A DNA stretch of 64,000 nt, taken from the NCBI RefSeq assembly GCF_964021845.1, contig NZ_CAXHZC010000003.1:186001-250000 (forward strand), in the 5' to 3' direction. The stretch is from Arcticibacterium sp964021845 (lineage in GTDB: Bacteria > Bacteroidota > Bacteroidia > Cytophagales > Spirosomataceae). Shown here piece after piece: positions 41,926-50,654 of the stretch. The notes beneath the pieces are model-generated. The model searched no databases. It saw nothing but the letters and a program-made list of their open reading frames with translations, and was not told the DNA's origin. Every line of letters starts with the position of its first letter. Position 1 is the first letter of the stretch. Position numbers and translations under genes: made by a program.

Positions 41926-42772
41926 TCTCGTCCTCCCTTTCTAAGTTTAATTGCTCATCCACTAATTTATTATTAACCACATAAACGTAGGTCAAACCTC
42001 CGAAATCTGTGGCTAAAGTCACATCTAAATCATGGAAAGCTCCATTATCAGGAGTAGCAACCATTTTTATGGTGCCTACTAAGATGTTTGGAGGAAAAAT
42101 TAAATTCTGAGATGATGTTACTACACTATCGCCAACTGATACTTTCTTAAACTTATCAATAGTTCCTAATTTCACCACGTCATGTGAAACACCGTTCCAA
42201 TTAGCCAAACCTAAAGCTGTTTGACCAGACTCCCTTAATTTTTGATTAGTAACCTCTGAAGAAACTCTAAAATCATCATGAAGTATGCTGTAGATTCTAG
42301 AAAAATGCTGACTACATGACATCACCTGACCTACCACACCTCTCGGCCCTATTACTCCCATTCCTGGTTCAATGCCGTCCAGCCTACCCTTATCAATAGT
42401 GATATAGTTTTTATTTCTTGCCGTAGTACTATTAATTACCTTAGCTACCTGAAAGTCAAACCGCTGAGCATAAATGGAATCAACTCTATAGAAAGCGTCA
42501 GGCCTTCCTTGTTTTTGCTCTAGCTCAACCACCTTATCTCTCAGAGCTTTATTTTCGTTTGCTAAACCTAAGTTCTCTTCTTTAAGATAAAGATATTCTT
42601 TCGCCTTATAAGTAGCGGCCATTGTATTCGCAGCCACAGCGTTGGTGGAATTGAAGACATTAACATCCCATTGCAGATTATTCTTACGAATAAGTGCAAA
42701 GGAGACAATCTCCATAAATAGGAATAAGAAAAAGTATTTGGCTTTGTTTAAAAGCCCAAGTAATTGAGACAT
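41918..42772 (-). CDS. mreC: Rod shape-determining protein MreC
   Basis: 284 residues. One N-terminal membrane helix is followed by a coiled coil (about 55-90, YLYLKEENLGLANENKALRD) and the beta-barrel part with NYITIDKGRLDGIEPGMGVIGPRGVVGQV. The periplasmic protein scaffolds wall synthesis along MreB filaments. It starts 28 bases after mreB and overlaps mreD. Confidence 0.94.
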   Translation of the reverse strand: MSQLLGLLNKAKYFFLFLFMEIVSFALIRKNNLQWDVNVFNSTNAVAANTMAATYKAKEYLYLKEENLGLANENKALRDKVVELEQKQGRPDAFYRVDSIYAQRFDFQVAKVINSTTARNKNYITIDKGRLDGIEPGMGVIGPRGVVGQVMSCSQHFSRIYSILHDDFRVSSEVTNQKLRESGQTALGLANWNGVSHDVVKLGTIDKFKKVSVGDSVVTSSQNLIFPPNILVGTIKMVATPDNGAFHDLDVTLATDFGGLTYVYVVNNKLVDEQLNLEREDENE

Positions 42773-42800
42773 AAAAAATTAAATGCTCAAATGATAAATT

Positions 42801-43832
42801 CTAATGAACTAAAACAGCTTGGAATTTCTCAATATTCTTAAGAATTTCACCTGTTCCTCTTACTACCGCCTTAAGCGGGTCTTCTGCCACATGAATAGGA
42901 AGCTTAGTTTTAAGTTCCAATCTCTTATCTAAACCATGAAGCAATGCACCACCGCCAGTAAGGAAAATCCCATTCTCAAAGATATCAGCAGAAAGCTCCG
43001 GTGGAGACATTTCTAAGGCTCTCATGATAGCCTCTTCTATTTTAGAGATAGACTTATCTAAAGCGTAAGCTATTTCACTGTATGTAACTTTAATTTCCTT
43101 AGGAATTCCGGTCATCAAATCTCTACCTCTAATTTCGATGTCTGCAGGTGCATCATCTAAATCTGGTAATGCAGCTCCTACTTGTATTTTAATAGACTCT
43201 GCAGAACGCTCCCCTATTAAAAGGTTATGCTCTCTACGCATATAGTCTACGATGTCTCTAGTGAAAAGGTCTCCAGCGATTCTAACAGAAGCTTCGCAAA
43301 CTATTCCTGAAAGAGCTATTACAGCAATCTCGGTAGTACCTCCTCCGATGTCAACAATCATTGACCCGTTAGGCTGCTCAATGTCGATTCCAATACCAAC
43401 TGCTGCAGCTATTGGTTCATGAACCATATAAACCTCCTTAGCACCTGCGTGCTCACAAGAATCTTTAACGGCACGTTTTTCAACTTCCGTAATTCCTGAA
43501 GGAATACAAACAACCATTCTGTGTGATGGAGAAAAGAACCAACTCTTTCCAGAGTCAATCATCTTAATCATTCCTCTAATCATCAACTCAGCTGCTGTAA
43601 AATCAGCAATTACACCATCTTTAAGGGGCCTGATGGTTTTAATATTTTCATTGGTCTTTTCATGCATCTGCATGGCCTTGTGACCAATAGCCAAGACTTT
43701 CCCGCTTACCTTATCTAAGGCAATTATTGAAGGTTCATCAACAACAATTTTGTCTTTGTGAATAATAAGGGTATTCGCTGTACCCAAATCAATTGCGATG
43801 TCGCTAGTAAGAAAGCTAAATAGTCCTGCCAT
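42801..43832 (-). CDS. mreB: Actin-like cell-shape protein MreB
   Basis: 343 residues. Actin-fold nucleotide motifs are present: IDLGTANTLI (phosphate 1), MVDIGGGTTEIAVIALSGIV (phosphate 2) and FLTGGGALLHGLDKRLE (adenosine). The N-terminal GLFSFLTS is an amphipathic membrane-binding piece. MreB polymers guide lateral wall growth, so the organism is probably rod-shaped. It is first in mreBCD, with a -7 element about 40 bases upstream. Confidence 0.97.
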   Translation of the reverse strand: MAGLFSFLTSDIAIDLGTANTLIIHKDKIVVDEPSIIALDKVSGKVLAIGHKAMQMHEKTNENIKTIRPLKDGVIADFTAAELMIRGMIKMIDSGKSWFFSPSHRMVVCIPSGITEVEKRAVKDSCEHAGAKEVYMVHEPIAAAVGIGIDIEQPNGSMIVDIGGGTTEIAVIALSGIVCEASVRIAGDLFTRDIVDYMRREHNLLIGERSAESIKIQVGAALPDLDDAPADIEIRGRDLMTGIPKEIKVTYSEIAYALDKSISKIEEAIMRALEMSPPELSADIFENGIFLTGGGALLHGLDKRLELKTKLPIHVAEDPLKAVVRGTGEILKNIEKFQAVLVH

Positions 43833-43871
43833 CCGAAGAGTTAATTCTTAAAAATATGGAAATAATGGATG

Positions 43872-43879
43872 CAAATTTA
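43872..43879 (-). promoter_or_regulatory. -7 element of mreBCD
   Basis: TAAATTTG followed by CATCC on the minus strand, 39 bases before the mreB ATG. A TTTG lies only 13 bases upstream, too close for a standard -33 element. Confidence 0.5.
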
Positions 43880-43977
43880 CGATTATTATTTGCAAAATTT
43901 TCTTTGGCTAAAGATTTTTCTTGCTTAGTTTTCTTTTGAAACCATTTATTCCCAACAAATATTTAGCTCACTCTAAA

Positions 43978-44676
43978 TCAGCCGGTTATCAACTTAAAAC
44001 CTTCGCCGTGTAAGTTTAGGATTTTAATGTTCTCGTCTGCCTTTAGATGTTTACGAAGTTTGGTAATGTAAACATCCATAGAGCGGGCGTTAAAATAGGA
44101 GTCGTCTCCCCAAATTAATTTCAAAGCATAACTCCTACTTACCGGCTTATTTGGGTTTTGACAAAACAGCTTTAAAAGCTCCGATTCTTTGGTAGTCAAC
44201 TTTTTAGATTCTCCCCCATTTAGAGTCAACTTTAAGTCAATAGTGTTAAACGAATAAGGCCCAATTTTAAACTCTTCTTGAACCTCTTCTGGCTCTTGTT
44301 TACTCACTCGTCTTAGTATGGCCGCTATTCTCATCAAAAGCTCTTCCATACTGAAAGGCTTTGTCATATAGTCGTCTGCTCCACTTTTAAAACCTTGGAT
44401 GGTATCCTCCTTCATTGACTTTGCCGTCAAAAATATAATTGGGACATTCTCATCTTTGAGCCGAATTTCTTTGGCTAAAGAGAAACCATCTTTTTTTGGC
44501 ATCATGACATCTAAAAGACATAAATCAAAACCACCAACATTTAAGAACATGTCTAAACCTTGATTTCCATCTCTTGCCAGCTCTACTGTATAGCCTTTTG
44601 ACGACAAATACTCTTGAAGTAGCATCCCTAAATTGGGGTCATCTTCCGCTAACAAGATCTTTAATTGGTTTTCCAT
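43978..44676 (-). CDS. OmpR-family response regulator (RprY-like)
   Basis: 232 residues. The receiver domain has the acidic pair Asp12-Asp13, the phosphorylated Asp56 (CLLDVMMPKKDG), the switch Thr in FLTAKS and Lys in YMTKPFS. A winged-helix DNA-binding domain follows (about 135-230; ESELLKLFCQNPNKPVSRSYAL, RSMDVYITKLRKHLK). It is the partner of the kinase encoded 15 bases upstream. The pair resembles RprX/RprY of Bacteroides; the signal and targets here are unknown. Confidence 0.92.
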   Translation of the reverse strand: MENQLKILLAEDDPNLGMLLQEYLSSKGYTVELARDGNQGLDMFLNVGGFDLCLLDVMMPKKDGFSLAKEIRLKDENVPIIFLTAKSMKEDTIQGFKSGADDYMTKPFSMEELLMRIAAILRRVSKQEPEEVQEEFKIGPYSFNTIDLKLTLNGGESKKLTTKESELLKLFCQNPNKPVSRSYALKLIWGDDSYFNARSMDVYITKLRKHLKADENIKILNLHGEGFKLITG

Positions 44677-44691
44677 TTTTATGTTAATTGG

Positions 44692-46659
44692 TTAGACTGC
44701 CGTGTTTAAAAATTCTAATTCAAAAGTTGTTCCTTTGCCAACAATGCTGTTGACTTTAATATTTCCATGATGCAAATCCATCATTTTTTTGACGTAGCTT
44801 AAGCCAAGGCCAAAACCTTTTACATCATGTACGTTTCCGGTAGAAACTCTATAGAACTTATCAAAGATTTTGCCTAGCTGATCTTTTTTCATTCCAATAC
44901 CCTCATCACTTATAATTACAGAAACACCTCCAACTGTGTCTCTTGTAGCCACTTTAATTTTTGGTTTTTCTGAAGAATATTTGTTTGCATTATCAAGCAA
45001 ATTATAAATCACATTAGTCATGTGAACTTCATCTGCTATAATTTCAGGATTGCTTGCTGCTAGATCTAACTCTAAGCTTCCTTCTTTATTTTCTATTTGA
45101 ACGCTTAGGTTTTGACAAACCTGCTCTATGGTTTCATGAAGATCTACTTCAGTTTGATTTAATTTAACATGCCCTTTATCTAAAAGAGCCATCTGAAGCA
45201 CTTTTTCTACCTGGCTTCCAAGCCTGCTATTTTCATCTTTTATGATGTTTAAATATTTTTCAGGATCATTTTTCATGCTGGCATCTTTCATAACCTCCAC
45301 AGCTAATGAAATGGTAGATATAGGCGTTTTGAACTCATGTGTCATGTTATTGATAAAATCGTTCTTAATCATTGACAGTTTTTTCTGTTTCAGCATGGTG
45401 TTTACTGAAGTGAAGAAAATACCGCCTATCATTAAAATCAAGACCAGTGAGCTACCAAAAACAGACCACATGTTACCCATTATAAAATTCTCCTTTCGCG
45501 GAAAGTAAACATATAGGTACTGGTCTTGCTGAAAAGCGTCGTTAGGAAATAGCTTAACATTATAAGCCAAATCGCTTAATTCAGGATTATTATCAAGGCC
45601 GAAAGAAGCAAATCGCATATTCCCTTTGTCTTTTACGCCGTACTCAAAAGCTAAATCGATGCCGTGATTTTTCAGTTCTTGCTTAAGCAACGTGTCTAGC
45701 ATTTCCTGATTTACACGTTCGTAAATATCTCTTTTACCTTGCATAAAATCGGTAAAAACATCTTTGACTAAATCTGCTTTATTTCTAGATTTCTCCAGCT
45801 GCTCACTATCATCCACTACCTCCACCCATTCATATTCTGGTTCTTCCAGCTCAGTAGCCACCGCCTTCGCTTTGGGTTTTGGTTTTGAGACATTTTGTTT
45901 TTGACGTGCTCTTGCTGTGTCTAAGTTTGTTTGCTGAGCTCTACTAAGCGTATCGCCTATTACCGCTAATTGACCATTAGACTGCTGTAAGCCCATTGGC
46001 CCCATTCTTTGGCCCGCATTTACAAAAGCCCTGAACTCTTGATCAATTATATTTAGGATTTGATTAATTCCTTGATTTCTATTGATGGCATCGCCAGACC
46101 TTTGATCTAATTGTTGCAAAATCATGTTTTGCTCACGCATCATCTTTTTAACAAAAGCCATTCTATTTTCTGGCAAAAGATTTCTCTCGTCAAAACCAGC
46201 ATCTGATAACTGAATATTGATAGTAAACTCTTCCATGGCAGGCAAACCAGTTCTTGGGTCAAAAACCACAAAATGAGTATCCGGTCTTGCAATTGCAGAC
46301 TGCCTAACAGGCTCTTCAACGGGTGTTTTCTTTGCCAATAATGGCTCACTTACTTTTTTTTTCGTTTTTGCTGAAGTTGGCTTCTTCTTTAAAACCCTCT
46401 TTAGCTTCTTTTTTGGCTTACCTTGGTCAGTTAAAGATGCTAAAGCCAAGAGTTCCTGTTCTTTAATTTTTTTGTTTGCCAGAAATAGAACCTCTTGTTT
46501 CTCCACTCTATTTACGGCCTGGTTCATTGACTCCACTACTTTTCTATCAAATTGCTCTCTCTTAACCACAAGAGCATTTTCAATCCAATACCACTGAAAA
46601 GCTATCAGTGCGATTAGAGCAAATAACATTAAACCAATGATGTATTTTATATTCTTCAT
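44692..46659 (-). CDS. Sensor histidine kinase with large periplasmic region (RprX-like)
   Basis: 655 residues. Helix 1 (about 6-23) and helix 2 (about 397-417) enclose a periplasmic region of roughly 370 residues. That region opens with a strongly basic stretch (about 81-111, many Lys and Arg) and has Gln-rich and Lys/Pro-rich linkers. The kinase core has His441 in MTHEFKTPIS, the N box YNLLDNANKYS, and the G boxes VIISDEGIGM and GFGLGLSYVK. No HAMP domain is evident. It is first in the operon with the response regulator. Confidence 0.92.
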   Translation of the reverse strand: MKNIKYIIGLMLFALIALIAFQWYWIENALVVKREQFDRKVVESMNQAVNRVEKQEVLFLANKKIKEQELLALASLTDQGKPKKKLKRVLKKKPTSAKTKKKVSEPLLAKKTPVEEPVRQSAIARPDTHFVVFDPRTGLPAMEEFTINIQLSDAGFDERNLLPENRMAFVKKMMREQNMILQQLDQRSGDAINRNQGINQILNIIDQEFRAFVNAGQRMGPMGLQQSNGQLAVIGDTLSRAQQTNLDTARARQKQNVSKPKPKAKAVATELEEPEYEWVEVVDDSEQLEKSRNKADLVKDVFTDFMQGKRDIYERVNQEMLDTLLKQELKNHGIDLAFEYGVKDKGNMRFASFGLDNNPELSDLAYNVKLFPNDAFQQDQYLYVYFPRKENFIMGNMWSVFGSSLVLILMIGGIFFTSVNTMLKQKKLSMIKNDFINNMTHEFKTPISTISLAVEVMKDASMKNDPEKYLNIIKDENSRLGSQVEKVLQMALLDKGHVKLNQTEVDLHETIEQVCQNLSVQIENKEGSLELDLAASNPEIIADEVHMTNVIYNLLDNANKYSSEKPKIKVATRDTVGGVSVIISDEGIGMKKDQLGKIFDKFYRVSTGNVHDVKGFGLGLSYVKKMMDLHHGNIKVNSIVGKGTTFELEFLNTAV

Positions 46660-46699
46660 TTAAGCAGAAAAAGAGCTGATTAACATTTGATTCATATTA

Positions 46700-46707
46700 C
46701 AAAAATA
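46700..46707 (-). promoter_or_regulatory. -7 element of the kinase/regulator operon
   Basis: TATTTTTG on the minus strand, 40 bases before the kinase ATG. No TTG is seen 19-21 bases upstream. The 281-base gap to uxaB holds otherwise only the uxaB promoter candidate. Confidence 0.45.
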
Positions 46708-46884
46708 AAGTTTCGCTAGCCACCGCTTCAGCGTTTAACACTTTTTAACCTAGTCTAAGCCCAAAACCCAGTTAAAAGAAGTTCTAAATCAAACACACTT
46801 TCTCGCTAAAAACCTTAGCAGCATGCCCATATACTAATACTATGAAAGCGTTTATTACAACTCAATTGTGTAAAATTCACTTTA

Positions 46885-46919
46885 TTGGATAGTCAAATTC
46901 CCCTTATTTATTACTTTTA
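46885..46919 (+). promoter_or_regulatory. Candidate promoter of uxaB
   Basis: TTG at 46885-46887 and TACTTTTA at 46912-46919 with a spacing of 24 bases. The last base of the -7 element and the spacing both depart from the consensus, so the promoter may depend on an activator. Confidence 0.4.
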
Positions 46920-46940
46920 CCCGAAACAACAACCCTCTTA

Positions 46941-48401
46941 ATGATCATGAAGCTTTCAGAAGCATCTCACGCGAGACAAGAAAAACACCCAGAAAGAATA
47001 TTACAGTTTGGTACAGGCGTATTGCTTCGTGGCTTATGCGATTTCCTTATTGACAAAGCCAACAACGACGGCTTTTTTAAAGGAAGTGCGGTAGTGGTAA
47101 AGTCGATGCCAGGCGGAATTGAAGTATTTAACGCACAAGACAACCTTTATACCGTTTGCGTAAGAGGAATAAAAAGTGGCGAAAACATTTCTAAAAACGT
47201 TGTTTGCGAAACAATAAGCCGGGTTTTGGCTGCTAGCACTCAATGGGAGGAAATTCTTAAAACTGCTGAAAACCCTGACATGGATGTGGTAATAAGTAAT
47301 ACCACTGAAGTAGGCCTAAAGTATGTCAAAGAAACTTTAGATGGCGTTCCTACTTCATTCCCAGGAAAACTTACTGCTTGGTTACAAAGAAGATTTAATG
47401 CTGGCCTACCTGGCGTAATTATCATTCCTACAGAATTAGTGGTAGACAACGGTGATGTTTTAAAAGACCTTATTCTTCGTCAAATAGAAGACCAAAACCT
47501 TAGCAGCGAATTTAAAAACTGGATTGAAAATGAAACTGATTTCTGTAATTCTCTAGTAGACAGAATTGTTCCTGGAAAACCAGCTAAAGATGAGCTTCAA
47601 GAGATTTATAAAGAACTTGGTTACGAAGACCAGCTTCTCACAAAATCTGAAGTATATGCTCTTTGGGCTATTCAAGGAAACGAAGATGTAAAGAAAAGGC
47701 TTTCTTTTGAGCAAGCAGATGAGCGAGTAGTAGTAGAAAAGGATATTACACAGTATCGTGAGCTTAAGCTAAGAATGCTTAATGCACCACATACATTAAT
47801 GTGTGGCCTTTGCTTTTTAGCCGATTTTGAAACGGTTAAGGAAGCTCTTAATAATGATATTATAGAAAAATTCATTTCGAACTTAATGCTGACTGAACTT
47901 GCTCCGGCGGTTTCTTCAAAAGTAGACCCTAAGGTGGTTCAGCGTTATGGAAGAGAAATTATTGACAGATTCAGAAACCCATATCTTGATCATAAATGGC
48001 ATAGCATTACTTTCCAGTATACCATGAAAATACAAATGAGGACCATTCCTCTTTTGACAAGGTATTATGAAGTATTTGGCAATGTTCCTCATTACTTCGC
48101 AAGAGGCATGGCGGCTTACTTATTATTTATGAAAGCTGTTAAAGAAGAGAACGGACAATACTTTGGTGAGCATAATGGTGAAAACTATATCCTAAATGAT
48201 GACCAGGCAGCGTGGTATTTTGAAGCATGGAAGTGTGGCGATGCAAAAGAATTAGCAAAAAAAGCCCTAAGCAATACTGATTTTTGGGGAATGGACTTAT
48301 GCACCTTAGAAGGGTTTGAGGATGCAGTAGCTACGCACCTTTGCAACATGAATATGCTTGGTGTAAAAGAAGTGGTTTCGGCATTAAATGTATTTGCCTA
48401 G
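46941..48401 (+). CDS. uxaB: Tagaturonate reductase (altronate oxidoreductase)
   Basis: 486 residues of the mannitol dehydrogenase family. The N-terminal NAD site is RILQFGTGVLLRGLCDFLIDKAN. The start of the second domain reads RIVPGKPAKDE, and the catalytic Lys/His region is in KLRMLNAPHTLMCGLCFLADFETV. UxaB converts D-tagaturonate to D-altronate with NADH in galacturonate breakdown. The rest of that pathway (uxaA, uxaC) is not nearby. A neighbouring enzyme class, fructuronate reductase, is close in sequence, so the substrate is probable rather than certain. Confidence 0.88.
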   Translation: MIMKLSEASHARQEKHPERILQFGTGVLLRGLCDFLIDKANNDGFFKGSAVVVKSMPGGIEVFNAQDNLYTVCVRGIKSGENISKNVVCETISRVLAASTQWEEILKTAENPDMDVVISNTTEVGLKYVKETLDGVPTSFPGKLTAWLQRRFNAGLPGVIIIPTELVVDNGDVLKDLILRQIEDQNLSSEFKNWIENETDFCNSLVDRIVPGKPAKDELQEIYKELGYEDQLLTKSEVYALWAIQGNEDVKKRLSFEQADERVVVEKDITQYRELKLRMLNAPHTLMCGLCFLADFETVKEALNNDIIEKFISNLMLTELAPAVSSKVDPKVVQRYGREIIDRFRNPYLDHKWHSITFQYTMKIQMRTIPLLTRYYEVFGNVPHYFARGMAAYLLFMKAVKEENGQYFGEHNGENYILNDDQAAWYFEAWKCGDAKELAKKALSNTDFWGMDLCTLEGFEDAVATHLCNMNMLGVKEVVSALNVFA

Positions 48402-48429
48402 CCTTTCTTAAAATAAGGAGACTTAAAAG

Positions 48430-48484
48430 AAAAAGCGTTGGTAGTCGCACGGAAGTAATCTTCTGTTTGATTTCCAACGCTTTT
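48430..48484 (+). terminator. Terminator-like long hairpin after uxaB
   Basis: AAAAGCGTTGG (48431-48441) and CCAACGCTTTT (48474-48484) are perfectly complementary over 11 bases around a 32-base loop, which holds its own small GAAG/CTTC stem. The T run after the stem is short. The remainder of the 48402-48715 gap is AT-rich and holds only the tRNA promoter. Confidence 0.65.
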
Positions 48485-48669
48485 GTGTAAGAATACGGTT
48501 GAATAAATGATTGAGCAAATCTAATAATAGAATTGTTATCCCAAACAGTGGGTTCGATTTTTTTCGCAAACATTTTTAAAATAAAAATTCAAATTAATGC
48601 GGCATAAATACAATTTGGATTTCGCTCAAAAATTATTTTGAAAATATTTTAACTTTTTTCTGCCTAGTG

Positions 48670-48701
48670 TTTGGAAAATTTAAACTCATCCTGCATCTTT
48701 G
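48670..48701 (+). promoter_or_regulatory. Promoter of tRNA-Val
   Basis: TTTG at 48670-48673 and CATCTTTG at 48694-48701 with 20 bases between; the -7 element differs from the consensus only in the first T. The start would be near 48708, just before the mature tRNA at 48716. Confidence 0.7.
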
Positions 48702-48715
48702 CAATCCCAAACGAA

Positions 48716-48790
48716 GGGAGTTTAGCTCAGTTGGTTCAGAGCATCTGCCTTACAAGCAGAGGGTCGGGGGTTCGAATCCCTCAACTCCCA
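48716..48790 (+). tRNA. tRNA-Val (anticodon UAC)
   Basis: 75 bases that fold as a full cloverleaf. The acceptor GGGAGTT pairs with AACTCCC, the D stem is GCTC/GAGC, the anticodon stem TCTGC/GCAGA has the loop CTTACAA, and the T arm is GGGGG-TTCGAAT-CCCTC. Discriminator base A; CCA is not encoded directly after (CTT follows). The anticodon TAC reads GUA and, by wobble, other Val codons. Confidence 0.97.
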
Positions 48791-48800
48791 CTTCGAAATC

Positions 48801-48836
48801 AAAGCGTTAGCAAAGTAAAATTTGTTAACGCTTTTT
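48801..48836 (+). terminator. Terminator after tRNA-Val
   Basis: AAAGCGTTAGCAAA (48801-48814) pairs with TTTGTTAACGCTTT (48821-48834) with one mismatch and the loop GTAAAA, followed by a T run. Its AGCGTT stem core matches that of the hairpin upstream of the tRNA. Confidence 0.82.
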
Positions 48837-49092
48837 GATTTTTAGGGTTTTTACTTCCACGAAAACCGAGATTAAAGAAGACCCACAATCCTATACTGTC
48901 CATATCCTCACACTTTACCTTTTCGTCGCTATTTTAGAGATTAATCGTAGATTTCCATTCTATCACAACTAATTAATAACTTTATATACAAATAGTTACA
49001 CAAAATATAGTTCTAAATCTAATACTTCCCGCTAGCATAAAACCAACCCCAAAAACCTAGCCCTTACCTTTTCAAAATGCCAAGCCAGATAT

Positions 49093-49109
49093 ATAAACCA
49101 TCGGTTTAT
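49093..49109. promoter_or_regulatory. Short perfect dyad upstream of the NCS1 transporter
   Basis: ATAAACC (49093-49099) and GGTTTAT (49103-49109) with the centre ATC. It lies 46 bases before the chosen ATG at 49155, within a 300-base gap (48847-49154) that otherwise shows nothing clear. It could be an operator. Confidence 0.4.
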
Positions 49110-49154
49110 CAATCGTTTGTACTAATTTGCTTGTCAAACCCTATAAGAAATAAA

Positions 49155-50546
49155 ATGAGCGAAGAAGTTGTCGTTGCTGAAGAATACGAAAGAGAACCCG
49201 TTCCCAAAAAAGCACTGAAAGGATGGAAAAGCTTTTTAGGCATGTATGCAGGCGAACATGCTGCCGGTACTGAATTCGTCATTGGCCCCCTTTTCCTAAC
49301 CACAGGTGTTAGTGCTTTTGACCTTTTGGCTGGCCTTTTTGTTGGAAACCTAATGGCCGTACTTTCTTGGCGATTCTTAACCGCGGAAATTGGTGTCAAA
49401 AATAGACTCACCTTATACTTCCAATTAGAAAAAATCTGTGGCAAGAACCTTGTCAAGTTTTATAACATTGCCAACGGTATACTTTTCTGCTTTTTAGCAG
49501 GTTCCATGCTCACGGTATCAGCCACGGCTGTAGGTATTCCATTTGACATGGATATGCCGAAACTAACCGATGTTATGCCTAACGGTATCACTTGGATTAT
49601 TATCGTGGTTGTACTAGGTGCTATTACTACCCTAATAGCCGCAAAAGGCTACGCTATGGTTTCCAAAGCTGCCAACTGGATGTCTCCTATCATTATTGTA
49701 GGTTTTGTAGCTGCTGCTATTGTAGCCATGGGTCAATTAGAGATTCATAGCTTTTCTGACTTCTGGAACATTTGGGGTGAAGGTAAAGAGCCTTTCCCTG
49801 GTCAAATCAAATATACATTTTGGCATGTTGCTATTTGGTCTTGGTTTGCTAATGCTGCCATGCACGTTGGGATGTCTGATTTATCTGTTTTCCGTTATGC
49901 CAAATCTGCGAAATCCGGATGGACAACGGCAGCTGGTATGTATGTAGGACATTACATCGCTTGGATAGCCGCTGCATTGCTTTATGCTGTTTACCTTAAA
50001 ACGCCAGAGGCCATAAACTTTTTAGCCAACGGAGAAGCTCCTTCTGTAGCTCCTGGACCACTTGCATATAACGCCATAGGAGCCTTTGGTGTATTAGTTG
50101 TTCTTCTTGCTGGGTGGACTACCGCAAACCCAACCATTTATAGAGCGGGTTTGGCTTTTCAAACGTTGTTTCCAAAAATGAAGTCTAGTGGTGCCACTAT
50201 CATTGCAGGTGTAATAGCCACGGCGGCTGGGATATTCCCTGCCTTTGCCATGCAATTATTAGATTTTGTGGCTGTTTATGGCTTCATTCTAGCTCCAGTG
50301 GGTGCCATTATCGTTTTTGACCAATATTTCTCTTCTAAATTTGACGTTAGCTCTAATTATGCAGAGAAGAACAAATTAAACCTAAACTGGGCCGTTCTTT
50401 TAGCTTGGGCATTAAGTGTTTGTGGGTTCTACTTTTACGCCAAAACGAATGGCGTATTTTTATCTTTCTTAACACTTCCTGCATGGATTTCTTGCGGTGT
50501 TCTTTTCTTAGTATTTAGTAAAATAATGCAGATGAAGACCTCCTAA
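49155..50546 (+). CDS. NCS1/cytosine-permease-like transporter
   Basis: 463 residues from the ATG at 49155. The open frame extends to 49077, but those 26 codons overlap the regulatory dyad, and the MSEEVVVAEEYEREPVPKKA start suits a cytoplasmic tail. About 12 hydrophobic helices follow, with GWKSFLGMYAGEHAAGTEFVIGPLFL early on, WSWFANAAMHVGMSDLSVFRYAK in the middle, and LAGWTTANPTIYRAGLAF. This resembles the CodB/purine-cytosine permease family, which imports bases, HMP or allantoin by cation symport. The substrate is unknown. It might serve the neighbouring uxaB or acylase only by chance. Confidence 0.78.
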   Translation: MSEEVVVAEEYEREPVPKKALKGWKSFLGMYAGEHAAGTEFVIGPLFLTTGVSAFDLLAGLFVGNLMAVLSWRFLTAEIGVKNRLTLYFQLEKICGKNLVKFYNIANGILFCFLAGSMLTVSATAVGIPFDMDMPKLTDVMPNGITWIIIVVVLGAITTLIAAKGYAMVSKAANWMSPIIIVGFVAAAIVAMGQLEIHSFSDFWNIWGEGKEPFPGQIKYTFWHVAIWSWFANAAMHVGMSDLSVFRYAKSAKSGWTTAAGMYVGHYIAWIAAALLYAVYLKTPEAINFLANGEAPSVAPGPLAYNAIGAFGVLVVLLAGWTTANPTIYRAGLAFQTLFPKMKSSGATIIAGVIATAAGIFPAFAMQLLDFVAVYGFILAPVGAIIVFDQYFSSKFDVSSNYAEKNKLNLNWAVLLAWALSVCGFYFYAKTNGVFLSFLTLPAWISCGVLFLVFSKIMQMKTS

Positions 50547-50654
50547 TTTAGAACAAACAACATATTCAAGGAGGTGGTTTTTCATAAAGCCACCTCTTTC
50601 TTTTTATATGACATTCTATTTTGGCGTATATTCGAGAAACACTTCACCCTATTT

